DNA of 64,000 nucleotides from Eutreptiella sp. 'Long Island Sound 2002' (taxonomy: Eukaryota; Euglenozoa; Euglenophyceae; Eutreptiales; Eutreptiaceae): NCBI GenBank assembly GCA_964036045.1, contig OZ038391.1:39412232-39476231 (forward strand), read 5' to 3'. The notes under the pieces are model-generated. The model was not told the DNA's origin and made no database searches. It was given only the letters and a program-made list of their open reading frames with translations. Positions within the stretch are counted from its first letter, which is position 1. Each line of letters starts with the position of its first letter. Below, piece by piece: positions 13,801-26,111 of the stretch. The translations under genes were made by a program, and so were the position numbers.

Positions 13801-14415
13801 AAGCACACTGACGAGATGGGCAATTTGGCTCAAATTATTACCACCCTCCAACGGTTGTTGCACAAGCAATTAGATGAGTCCAAACGAACCGAAAATGAAC
13901 TGAAGGCTCATCAGCGTCGTCTCGAGACCACCCGAACGAGTGCGGCCAAGGATGCACAAGACCTTCTGCAACTAATGCCACAAGAGATTCAGTTTGCGCT
14001 TCAGCTCAAGAGTCCTCGGGTGGACTCAACACCTAAGAAACCCGATTCACCCTTCTTCCTTCGGAGAAACACATCGCTATTGGATTCTGGGTCTCCCTTG
14101 AAGTCCCCGAACATGACCCCTAAGTCTCCGATGATGACCCCCCCGCAGAAAGATGGAATTGTGAGTCCAACTGGCCTGCTCCGACATGGCGCAGAGGACA
14201 TTGGATCCCCTGATATCCTGCGCACCTACAACAAACTAAATCCAAGTGGCACTCCGACTTCACAGCAACGCACCCTTAAATCACCCTCCAGCTACCATGA
14301 GGAGGAAGAGGACAGTCTCGACAACACGATGGGGTCGTTTAACGCAGGTGACAGCTCACTTGACACCCATCCTGATGAAGTGACCCGCACTGAATTTTCC
14401 CTCAATCTGTTTTAA
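10818..14415 (+). CDS. N-terminal-motor kinesin with long coiled coil and SP/TP-rich tail
   Basis: Microtubule motor ATPase of 1174 residues from two exons (10818-11127 and 11201-14415), split by a 73 bp GT-AG intron inside the P-loop codon. The start MPSKSRASVQVLVRCRPFN matches kinesin motor N-termini; an in-frame ATG at 10641 would add an unconserved leader. Motor landmarks are P-loop GQTGSGKT (residues 101-108), switch I NKDSSRSH (217-224) and switch II DLAGSE (257-262), followed by LTWLLGDSLGGNSKT. The motor ends near residue 357 with RYAARTKCIVNEA, somewhat like kinesin-3 neck sequences. A long Glu/Gln/Lys-rich coiled coil covers roughly 365-1030. The last 140 residues hold about a dozen SP or TP sites, suggesting regulation by proline-directed kinases. 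No FHA, PH or other cargo domain is visible, so subfamily and cargo are unknown. Confidence 0.95.
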
Positions 14416-16560
14416 TGCCAAGAATCAAGTTTCGTGGACACCTGCCACTTCGGAGATCTCCCCCGCAAGCTTTGGCAAACGGCCCCTGTTTTTTCTGAAC
14501 AAAACTTTTGGCATGCGAGGAGGGCTTATCGGGGAGCTTTATCGGCAACACGAAAACATTCCCCCTGTCGGAGCGGTTGTACTCCGAGGTGTCCCAGGAT
14601 TTCCACCACAAAGGCGACCCATCGAACCCTGACGGACGTTGCTGACTCCCAAATTCTCTAGTTTTGTTTGGGTTTCTCAGCACAGTGTAATGTTGGTGGT
14701 GGGAATGGGGTAGTCAGTGTGGTACTGCAGAAGGAGACCGAGAGGCACTCACCACGTTTGTTGGCATGTGAAATGGGTGTATTGCTTGGGGATTTTTTTT
14801 TTTCACGTACGACTCCCTCAGGATTGAGGTTATGATGGCTGTACCATTTCATGTTTGTAACGTTTTGCGAAGACAATTTTCTCCCTGGTGACAGTTTTTT
14901 GCAGTGTAGTGTTTTGCAACACTTTCTGATATTTTTGTGCACTCAAAACAGGTTTGTTAATAGACAACCTGACCAGGATCCAGTCCCCTACGAATTGCTA
15001 AGATTGTGCCTCATCCCCACTGGGCTTTCCGCGAAACAGCAGTGAATATGTAAAAAAAATGATTGTCATTCCTGCTTCAGCCCATTATTGATGTGGGGCT
15101 TTCAGATCTCCACTGGAGCTCGAGCACACGATTGTGTTTCTTTTGCTGATCTTTTGATCAGGTTATCAATTGTGGTTGGCGGATGATCGGCAGCGGAGAG
15201 ATGCCTCTGCCAAACTGAACTCCAATTGCATTGTAATGATTCGTCCATTGACAGCTCCTTCGAGTTGGCAATCAGTGTTTCTCTTTTCTCTAATCATTGA
15301 CCTGCTGTACATCAGTTTGCGGGCGACCAACACAACCCACTAACCTCTGACTTCGTTTGGGTTGCTGCTCTGCAGATCACAACACATACCGATGCGCTGC
15401 CACTGTGAAGTGCATGCAACCTCAAAAGATATCTTCCTTTGATGGTTCTCATGAATGGATTCAGCAGTGTATGGTGCTTGCATGTGAAAGGCCGAAGAAA
15501 GGAAAGGCATTTTTTGCAAGACAGAATCTACACAATGCTGCTTCACAAAAATGGAGTCAGCGACAAACACATCAGGTTTAGATGTTTCTCTGCCATCTGG
15601 GTTTGGTCTCCCTCTACAAGGTGCTCACGTACTCCACCAGCTGCGCCCCGCGCGCCGGGAGGTGCCTGCCACGGGGGTAGCAACAGGGCCGTGACCAGCC
15701 AACCGAGCACAGGACAGTCCACGTTGCACGGAGATGTGAAACCTTCGTACGGGGAGGGGCAGGCGGGTGGGACAGGAGGGTGTGCGCGACAGAGGCACCC
15801 AGGAGCGCCAACAGACAGGGGGAGGAGCAACACAGACACACAGAATGCGGGAGCCACACCAGGAGGGACAAGGGCGAGCACAGCAGACAAGGAGGAGGGG
15901 CACAGCAAGGCAGGACAGGCAACCAGAACAGTGGGAACAGGGAACCAGAATGGAGTGGATGGGAGAGCGTGCGCATGGGAGGCAGCGACAATACAGGGGA
16001 TGGCTTGGCCAGCCAGCCCTGTCGCTACCGGGTTCCAGGGCAACCCCTGCTCAACCGGCATCAGGTAGGGGGTGCCTCCCGCAGCACAGATGAGCTGTTT
16101 GCACAACAGGAGCAGGAGCCCATCAGGGGTAGACCAGCCGCGAGGGGGAAAAGGACATATGGTGGACGGCCGGGACAGCGCGTGGAGGAACAGGGCACCT
16201 GGGCCCTCACGCACACAGAAACACAGCGAGGCAGGCCACGGACGGCCTGTGGACAGAGGTGCGTGGACGGCGAAAACAGTCAAACGACCCCGCCAACAAC
16301 CAGCACATCCTCAATACGCCAAATATTGGGCGCCGCTGGTGCGCAAACGGCACACCATGCCACATTCAGCACAGCCCCAACACACCAACTGCTGGGCTCC
16401 ACAAACGCGGAAACAACACCAGCCGCAGCGGCTGACAGAATGCAGCGACCCGATTAAACATGCGAAGGGAAGAACGGGTGACTGTCCAGGCCCCCATAAA
16501 GCGCAACAACCGCACAGGAGGTCACACAAGGGGGATGGGGTTTAGCGCAGGTTTGGAACT
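14416..16560. other. No gene recognised
   Basis: The kinesin 3' flank. A GC-rich stretch at 15.6-16.5 kb is open in several frames on both strands (up to 246 codons), but all are Arg/Gly/Pro/Gln or Cys/Leu/Ser-rich with no family signature, as expected of GC-biased non-coding DNA. Confidence 0.4.
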
Positions 16561-16786
16561 GGTGATCTCTTGGAGGTGTTTACCAGAATTGGTTAGGGGG
16601 TAATTACCCGGAAATGTTTACATTGAGATTGCGGTTTTCTGGGTCCCCCCTCCCCGTTTTTTTTTTGAGATACCACATGCCATGCCTAAGCTGTTTTGCT
16701 TCGGGGGGCCAGGGACCATGGTAGGAGCTGTTTTCCATATTGATTCCTGGCAACATCAGCACCCGGCGTCACACACATCATACATA

Positions 16787-18415
16787 GGCGTAGCTTTGGC
16801 TGTCCAACCCCCTGATCAACGCACAATTTGCGTATAACGACACAACACATGGGCTAAGCACACCACTTTGAGCGTATGACATGTGCATATGCACATGACA
16901 TGACATGTGGTAGAGCACACAGATTTGAAATGGAAAGCACAATTGGGAGCTGTGCACATGCGGAACTCTTCGTACTCCTGATAACACATGCAGGATTTCT
17001 CATTTGCCTTTCATAAAACACTATGCACCAAGACCACCTACTTCATGATGTACCTTTTGTTAAGCACAAAATGTTGAGTGTTGCATTCTAGTTACTAGTT
17101 GCCAATTGGCAGTAACTATTTCCGGAAATCATGATTTAGGTGGACAAGTGTGAGAGGTGGTCATTGTCCAAAAATTAAAGATTTTTAAAGTGCAAGAAAC
17201 ATTTGGTTCTGAATCCCCCGCCCTCCTTGTTTGTATAAGCTACGCCGTTCTCCAAGCAACAATAAGTTTATAGACCGTATTCATTTGGTACCTAATTTTA
17301 ATTCGGTACCAAACGTAGTGCACCTACATAAAACATGGGTTTGGCAAATTTGCCAAGTCACATAGGGTCATGGACACATTTGCTGTGAGTCTTTGTCCAC
17401 TTGAAACCACCCCATTTCCGAGTTTTTCTTTCAAGTGATCCGATGATGTTTCCATTGAATTTGTCTGGGCTAAGGCTGCCCGAGGTGTTTGGGCGAATGG
17501 CCCATGTCTTTGATGGGAAGTTGTATTTTACAAGACACCACATGCAAGGAAATTTCATTCCCAAGAATTTGCAGTTGCCTGTGCCCAGACCAGCCCCTAA
17601 ACTTCAGGCAAAGGCATCTTCAAAGGCATCTTCAAGTGTGTAGTCGTTCCGCATGGTGTATGATTGCAAGAAAGCCTAACATTTGTAGGGCTCTCATGCT
17701 TCATTGCATGTGAAAACATGGGTAGGAACTTGAATTTCCATGTTTTAAACACTTTCTTGCGTTTGCATGCATTTGGGAACATTGGTGGAGGTTGAGGTTT
17801 ACTCATACCGTGATACCGTGTGCTCATTTATGTGTGTGTCGGTAGTTGCATATGTTGAGCGCAAGCTACGCCCGTGTCCAAGTTATAGTAGGCGCAGAGA
17901 CCGTATTAATTTGGGACTTTGGCGTAGCTTATACAAGGAAGAGGGGGGTACAGCTGTTTGGTAATCTAAACAAAATGCTTCTTTTCAATATGAATTGCAC
18001 CAACACATTTTCAGTTAAGCATTCATCGCTTCATGTGGACCCTACTTTTTGTTAAACACCTTTTTTTAAGAAATGGAAGATCATGGAGGCAAAGCAGCGA
18101 AAAAAGATTTTTGTGCTAAGTGCGCGTGGCAGCCTCCCACTGCATAACCTGGCTTCAGACTCTACACATCTTCGTTACGTGTTAGATCCGCTAGATTCCA
18201 AGCTAAAAGAAGGAAATTGGTGTGTCATTAGTTAAATCATGACCATTGGTGATCGCTCATTCATTCATTTGAGTCAATTTTCCAACTTACTGGTTGTGCC
18301 TATTGTTTGGACAAAAGTCTGCAATAACTGCCGATAACCGCTTTTTTCAATTAATTGAAAAACCGGTTACAAACTTTACATAAGCTGCATGGGCACTCTT
18401 CCCAAAGGCTACGCC
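16787..18415. repeat. Recurrent AAGCTACGCC motif, direct and inverted
   Basis: The 10-mer AAGCTACGCC or its complement occurs exactly at 16787-16796 (minus), 17237-17246 (plus), 17863-17872 (plus) and 17921-17930 (minus), with a one-base-longer variant at 18405-18415 (plus). The third and fourth copies form an inverted pair 48 bases apart. Around the second and third copies the similarity extends to a shared GACCGTATT-ATTTGG block. Confidence 0.7.
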
Positions 18416-19379
18416 AACAAATACCACAAATTTGGGGCCGACACAAAAAAAATTCTGGTGCCTAAGATCAAAAACTTCCGAGAACAGTTGTTTTGCACGC
18501 CGGAAAATGGATGCCAATCCTTCCAAACCATCCTTCCAATTGTACCATTTTCGTTCCATTTCCCTTCTCTCATTTCGCCTCTGTTTTTGTAACTTTCTTC
18601 CATAACCTTCCAAATCTTAAAAATTGTTCAGCCCAAAATTGGGCCTCTTTTTTCTTTTCCAGACCAAAGTAAGCTGGCATAGCCCGCTCACTTCACAATA
18701 TTGGACGTGGCCCCTTGGAATCAAGGTTCAGAGCTGCAATGGCCACAAAAATGACCAATGAGGGACAAACACATGCCTTTTGGTATCAACCTTTCTATTC
18801 CAGCTTGTATGGCCGGTTTTGGGGAAAATGTGCTCAAAACTAATAATTAGCAAAGCAAGTCTTTTGCAAAACACGTATGAGAGACCAAAAAGTTCTCTTG
18901 AGGATTTTCCAAAAGAAATGTTTGCAAACCAACAACACTACCTCTTTTCACAAAAATTATGTTTTTTTTGATCCCTTACCTTCGGTTTTTTTTTGCAAAA
19001 CTGGTATGATAGCTGAAAAAGTTTTCTCATATATTTTGAAAAAGAAATGCTTGCAACCCAAAAACATCACCTTTTTTCACAAAAAATAACGTTTTTGAAC
19101 CCCTTGCTTTCCAAACTGTACCATGCTCCAAAGTTCGACAAACTTAAGATTTGGAACCTCTTAGCTGTCCAAACCACTAAGCTTTTTTGTTTTTTTTTCA
19201 AAACAACCGATTTTGCATGATCAAATTTCAAAACAACCGTAAAAAGTTCCAATATGTAAAAACGGTACCAAACGTTTTGTACCTTTTGGCTCATTTTGTT
19301 AAAACGGCTTCTATGGCGACTTTGGTGATGTGCTAGGGACCTAGTGAGTACCAAAAAATCCCCACTGGCCGTTCTGGCG

Positions 19380-20330
19380 CAAGGTATGCTAAAAAACTCC
19401 TCTGCTAAAATGTACCAAAAAACTCTCCAAAATGTACCAAACAACCCTTCGGGGTTGGTTTGGCACATTTTCGGGAGTTATACGGGTGTTTTTTTGTGAT
19501 ATTTTGTTTTTTTTGTTTTTGGCGAGGGTTTTTTGGTACATTTTGATGGGTTTTTGGTACATTAAGGGATGTTTTTTGGTACATTTTGTTGGGGAGGAGT
19601 TGTGGTACATTTTTTTTCGGGAGTTTCGGTCCAATTTGGGAGTTTTGTGGCGCAATTAGGGAGGTGTATGGTACAATTCAAGAGGTTTCAAATACACCTT
19701 TAGGGCTTTTCAGCACATTTTGTCTGGTTAGCTTCTGGGACTTTTTTTGATACCCCCGGGAGTGAGTGGGGTGTGGAAGCCCGGGCAGAGTGTTAGGTGC
19801 ATCCTCATAACTATTAACCCCACCCAAAAAAAAATCCTATGCCAAGGTCTAGCTTTGCTTGTAGTGCATGTGGCTGGTCCATTCAAGCAAATTTCAGGCA
19901 TGGAGGTAGGGGAGGGAATGGAAGGTCATGGAATGAAACCTCCGTGTCCTCTCCGGGTTTTGCTTCGGTGCAGGAGGGGTGTGTGAGTTGTAGAAATTGG
20001 TAGAAAGGAGGAAACTCCGAAGTAACCCATCCTAGGTTTTTTTTTAGTATGAAAAGGGGGAACCAAGTTGGTTTTTGGGACACAACGGCCCACAAATGTA
20101 GCATACATGGGGAAGACAACTGTTCTTTTTTGGTGGAAAAACTGTTTTTGTGGTGCATGTGGGATTTGTAGGGTCCCATTCCGGCAGCGTCAATAGGGGT
20201 TTTCGTTTGGTACAAACGGTGGTTTTTGGGTACATTTTGGGGTGTTTGTGGGGTATCTGCCACGGAGTTTTTTGGTACAAAATGGGAGTTTTTTGTGGTA
20301 CAAAGTGGGTTTTTTTTTTGTAACCACGAA
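19380..20330. repeat. Degenerate GGTACATTTT-rich repeat
   Basis: The motif TTTTTGGTACATTTT and close variants recur many times in both orientations at 19390-19700 and again at 20200-20300, with irregular 20-40 base spacing. This looks like an old short-unit tandem repeat or simple-sequence drift. Confidence 0.6.
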
Positions 20331-21200
20331 GGACCATGTCAAAAAATTGTTCCCAAAATTCTATTTGTGGGCTACAAAAAGTACAAGAATGCGGATGCAT
20401 ATTGTGCATAAATCCTCCAAATAAAGGGCACTTTGCATAGCATGTGGGATCATCATGAAGCACAACGTATAAATAAAAACCTCCACAAAATAAATGAATG
20501 AATGGACAAATCATGCATTGTGACAATATGAATTAAACACGGCCTCGAATATGGTTTACTTGGAATGATTTTAGAAAATTTCCTTTTTGAGTTGTATAAA
20601 ATGGAAAACAATTTGTTTAACAAAGATTGAGTTGTACTGTGGTGTATCGTACGCCATAACGTATGGAAAAAAACAACAACCACCCAACTCATAGAATTGG
20701 AGTTGGGAAATGTGAAAAACGGCTCCCCTACAACTTCTACAACATGAACAATCTCTGATGTCTATCACTGTTTCCTCAAGCAGAAAAAACAAACTCATTT
20801 TCCGAGCGCAGCAAAACGAGCTAGGTGCAAAAAATCCCGCCTCCACCATCAACATATGTCGTGGTGTATTCTCCTGGTCCAACTATTCCACCTTTGCACT
20901 CCCAACATAAACCTAGCCATAGAACAACACCTAGCGCCCAGCAAACATATGCAATTGGATGTGAGAAAAACATGTGTTTTAACAGAACATTAAATAATTT
21001 GACCGAGCACACAAATTTGGACCCCCACCACAATAAATGACAAACACACGAACAGTGTATGTATCCAGCAATGCATTCACATAAACTCTGCCCATTCATC
21101 CATCCTTCCCAACTTAACCATATCTGCAAACGAAACGAATCATGATGAAACTTCATGTCAAAATTGGTTTTGCTACTTGTGGAGGGAACATGAACCCTTG

Positions 21201-24200
21201 TGTTGAGTGTAGCACTGCAATGCGATCAATGAGGCATCAGTGAAACAGCAGGTGGATATGGAAGCCCCCCTGTTGCGGCCGTTTTGAACACCTCTGCTGA
21301 AATGGGGCAGGGGTGCCAAACCCAGTAATGCTGTGCCCCCAATCCATCGAATGGAATGATAATAAAGAATCTGTTCGAAAATTGTGGGGGGATATTAATT
21401 GCAGTAAGCAGCGACCCTGTTGAGAGAGGGCCCAAACCCTTTTGCTTGGAGGTTGCAAAAGCCACTCTGGGGCAACACTATGCCACAAAAGACGTTTTAC
21501 GTTATCCTTGGCTGCCTTACAATGCTTCCCTTTGTCTCCTTGCCACCTTGGGAACATTCCTCCCTGCCCAGAGGGGAAACAAAGCAAACACCAGCCCACA
21601 CATGTAGAGCCAATATGCTACATGCATTTTGACGTCCAAAGACAGTGCAAAAAATTTACAAAGCACCAAAAAAAGATTTGCTGTAACAAGCAGGACCATG
21701 CAAAATGCTACAAAATTGAGCAGATTGATGCAGCACTGGCTGAACACTCTATCAAACAGAGAGGAAAGTATACCCACCACCAAATGCTTGGGCTGTGAGC
21801 ACTTGCGTGTCTGCCCATATTGACCATATGCCCTTCAGTCATTTGGTCTTTCTGTACATACCGGATTAACCTTGTGCTGGTTGTGCATATCTGCTTTGTT
21901 TCTGTGCTGTATGGCATACCCCCAATGTGCAATCTGTAGTGCAAAAGACACTGGTGATGAGACCTGTTGCACATGCTCGTCTCACATGCCACATTTATGG
22001 CAGTTCCTCGAAGGTCATGAAGAATGAAATCAGTGGAATATGGAGTGCAAAAGGACACTGGCAGGTCGATTGTTTGGCCTCCTTCAAAGGCTTCATGACT
22101 GTCACCCCTTCCTTGTTGCCTATCACTGATGATGAGTATGATTGCAGCACTCACCCACAGACACCGAGGGGGAAGGGGTATCGTGAAAGGGACACAGACC
22201 CGTTAGTGCGCGGGGGAAGGGGCTATTTGGGTGGAGGGATGGGTGGGTGGGTGGGTGGGTGGGTTGGCCACAAGCCCCCCCTTCCCCGCAGAGGTCATTA
22301 AGCGATGGATTGGCTGTGCACTGGCTGCCACGCCGTCCAGAGGATGTGCATGTGTGGCACGCAGCTTGAAGGGTCCTCTGTTTTTTGGCTGCCTCAACCC
22401 GCCGCTGATGGACAAACAGAGCCCATGGGACCAAAACAGGGGCTTGGCGGACATTTCAATGGACAATGGGTGACCATTCGGGTCCCGTGAATTTTCATTA
22501 TGGCACTTCTGATCGAACCCACATCCAATCTGACCCACAAAACTGCATCCCACGCACCCCCTCCCCCCCTCACAAACGACCTTGATCAACAAAAGCAGGC
22601 CACACAAAGGATATGGCATTCAATACCATTTGTCCGACACGGTGCCTCCCCAGTTCTCGCCCCCTTCCCCCCTTCACTGCTCAAAGGCTGGCAAAGCGCT
22701 TGCCAGTGCCCCAAAAGTGCGATCCGACGGGATTGCGGTCTGTCGACAAGCCCGACAATGGAGGGGGTACGCGTGCAACACCATTCCAGACTGCGCCCAG
22801 CCTTCGCCTCCCACCTGCCGCCACACCATCCTCCCCTTCCTGATCCTGTACTCGGCCCTCAGCCGTGGTTGCTCCTAACGGCCTCTGGCCACACGTGCCA
22901 CAGGGGAGACTGTGTTTCAGCGTAATTCTGGACCCCATCCTCCGCAGCGAGCGAAAAGGGGGGGGGCAGCAGCGTTCGGAAGAGAGGGGCCAGGGCGTCG
23001 GGAAGAGAGGGGGTGGGGGGGGCTGCACAACAACAGTGGCGTAGACCTGTCGGCTGGAACTTCCGCTTTAACGTACTTGGGTGTGTTTAGGGGGGGAGGG
23101 TGGCAATATTCTACTTCTTTTTCAGGCATATTTGATTTCCCCATGAAACTCTGAGCATTTTGGCCCTGAAGCGGGGGTAAATTTGCAAAAACCTTCCATC
23201 ACTTTCGAAACTTCATTGTGACGCGAAAAAAACGTGCTGCTGCCTCTGAGCGTAGGTATTGGGATTCTGGAGGAACACTGAAACATCCCGCTGAGACTCG
23301 CTGGGTCTGTGTACCGCAGGCCATCTGAAACCCCCGAACACCTACTCCCACAATCACACACACACGATCACACACAATCACGCACAGGACCGCCGCACAC
23401 CGCATGACGAGACACCCCACCTGACCCACCCCTCAGGCAAAGAAAAATGAGAGCCAGATACGGTTAAGAGACTGTCGAGCTCGCGTACGGTTTGATAGCG
23501 CCATGCGCCATCCCGCGCCTTAGTCCAGCGGCACTACCAAACCAACAGCTGTCAATAGAGGCTCATCTTCCTGATCCGCTGTCGGTAAATGAGCGCAGAC
23601 GGCTCGGTAAGCATCGGGAGCAAGACCGGCAGCGGAAAGGAGGGGCAAAAAAAAACCCAGCGAAGACAAGAAGAGTGATGTCCCCGGGGTCATGGAGGCC
23701 CAGTGGACGAGGAGGGAGGGCGCTGGCCCCCAACACCACGTAATTGTGTCCAGCTTCAACCCCCGACCCGCAGCATGACACATTACTCTGCATTGTACAG
23801 CGACCTTGACACTCGGGCTCTGCCATCAGTCGGGGGGAAGGGGAGCGGGGGCGCCTGTAGTCCCCAGTCCAACAGTTTGCCCAAGCTTTCATGGCCCAAA
23901 ACATAGCGCACGCCTCCTTGGGAGAGAGTCTGAGCGTGCATGCGCTGTAACAATCAGAACTGTCGCCACACAAATTAAACATTGTGGCTGAACTTGCCAC
24001 TTTCTGGCTCAGACTTCGCGCGCATTTTTTGTGGGGCAGTCCGTTACTACTACAGAATACCACAGAAAACACACGCCCTGCACTCGTAGTGCAGGCTCGC
24101 GCCCTTCGCAGTGCATTAGAGAGGGTGGCGTTTTGCTTCAAACTAACTGGACATCTCCTTAGAATCAGGGATTCCAACGACGCAGGGGCACAGTAGTAAC

Positions 24201-24211
24201 GCGGCCGGGCC
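21201..24211. other. No gene recognised
   Basis: Mixed-composition sequence downstream of the coronin-CAP stop. Several open frames exist (for example plus 21356-21607 and minus 23563-24177), but none could be joined to a neighbour or matched to a family. Undetected exons remain possible. Confidence 0.35.
22238..22265 (+). repeat. (GGGT)n tract, G-quadruplex-forming pattern
   Basis: Seven consecutive GGGT-like units give more than four GGG runs with 1-base loops, the classic intramolecular G-quadruplex pattern. Confidence 0.7.
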
Positions 24212-26034
24212 TCAGGCCTTGTGCTCGGTCGGCACTGTCACCAGCTTTCCGCCCACAATCTTGGTGATGTACTGCTCTGGTAGAGCCCCTTCTACCGGAT
24301 CCTCCCCCTCCGCTTTGGGCGGCATCGTGACATTCACCCCCGTACTCGCGCAGGTCGTGATGGACGTGGTCTCCATCGCCTCTTTGGAGAGGAACACCAT
24401 GACATCATGGCTCTTCTCAACGAAAGCGCAGGGCATATTGCCGCTTGTTTGCAGCTGCACACCGCTGCTGTTTGTGACGTCCACGGAGGCAATAACGCTT
24501 GTGAACATGATATCCACCTTCTTGCACGCCACAACCTGGAATGATGTGGAGGATAGCGGAGGGTTGCGGACTGTCGTGGAGGGCTGTGGGAGGGTTGTGA
24601 GAGAGTAGTCTAAAGACAGTGGGGTGCCATGGAGTGTTGTGGAGTGTTGTGGGGGGTTGTGGAGGGCGGCGTAGGGCGCAATGGTGTCCCTGCCAAACAT
24701 TTTGTTCCCCTTTGTGGTGACAAACCGGGGGGAAATGGGGGAAAGTAGGGGAAAACAGGGACATGCAGTACTCGTTACTGGTGCTTGTTCCGGTTCCACT
24801 GGTGGTTGTAACGTTGTGGTACACATGGTGCACTGATGCTTGTAATGTTATCTCTGGTGATACATATGGTGCACAAACCTCATGTGCAGCATGTTGTGCA
24901 GCAGCCCCCACGGCAGCCCCCAGGGCAATACTTCCCACGTCCACCACCAATTGAACCAATGTCAATCACAATCTCAACATCGGTTCCTTGTGCTTGGCCA
25001 GCGTACCACCAGAAATCCAATCCGTCAGAAAACTGATCTTCACGTACCAAACATCATTATGTTGCACAAAATTTGACATCAATGTGATAACATGCAGGGT
25101 GGAGGTAACAACAACGAAAACCAGAGAACCATGATGAGCACAATCCCCAAAAAGATAAATCTTCCCAATGTTCCCACCATTTCCCCCAATTTTCCCAATC
25201 CCCTCCCCGCCCCTGGTTCCCCCTGTCCCCCCGCCCCCCCGGGTTTCCTCCCCTTTGCTTCCAGATTTCCTGTCTCCCAACATTTCGCCTTTGCATTCGC
25301 CTTTGCGAATACTTTGTGGTGTCCTGAGGTGTCCTTGATTTTGGACACCATCGACCCCTGGCGGTGGGGGTGTGCAGGCTTGTGGAGGGTAGGAGAGGAT
25401 TGTAGGGGGGTTGCAGAGCGGAGTGCAGTGTAGTGGAGGGTTGTTGAAAATTGTGAAGTGTTGTGCGTTGTGGTGGGCAGGCGCAAATGAGCCATGCCAC
25501 CCATTTCAGGGGTCCGCATGTAGCACACCCCACGGGGTTGAATTGGTAATGTTGTTTTCTGTGCAAAATTATTAATCCACGAGAGACAAAAATTCCCAGA
25601 TTCCTGTTTCGAAATTGCCCCACAGCCAACCCCTTGGATTGACAACCCCATTTTTGTCGCGCTAGGTGGGGCAAGGGGGGCAAAAACAGCTGGCCCAAGG
25701 GCTGCAGAGATTGTATGGCCCTGGAAGAAGTGTGCGGTGGCAGCGAGCTGAAGAAACCTGGACAGAGTTGACCTTGCCCTTCACCTCCACGAAAGCGTTC
25801 TCGCACTTGTACACGTAGACGCACTGGTGGTTCTCCAGCTGCCCCTCTTCCAGCACCACGTTCTTCTTCTCCATCCGCGTGCCCTTCTGCTGCTCGATCT
25901 CCCATGTCTTGTAATCCACACACTCCACACGGCCCTTAGGCTCCTCTTTAGCGGGGGCGGGGGCGGGGGCGGGGGCAGGAGTGGGCGTGGGTGCCGTGGG
26001 TGCGGGTGCTGGGGCTGTGGGTGCTGCAGGTGCT

Positions 26035-26111
<77 letters not shown>

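Larger units (their letters stand above)
16561..21200. other. AT-rich gene desert
   Basis: Long T and A runs and stop codons in all frames; no open frame above about 160 codons and none protein-like. It contains the short dispersed motif and the GGTACATTTT-rich blocks listed separately. Confidence 0.6.

Noticed and set aside
15543-16457. Frames of 225-246 codons on both strands
   Set aside because: GC-biased low-complexity text, with no domain, splice pattern or conserved-looking blocks.
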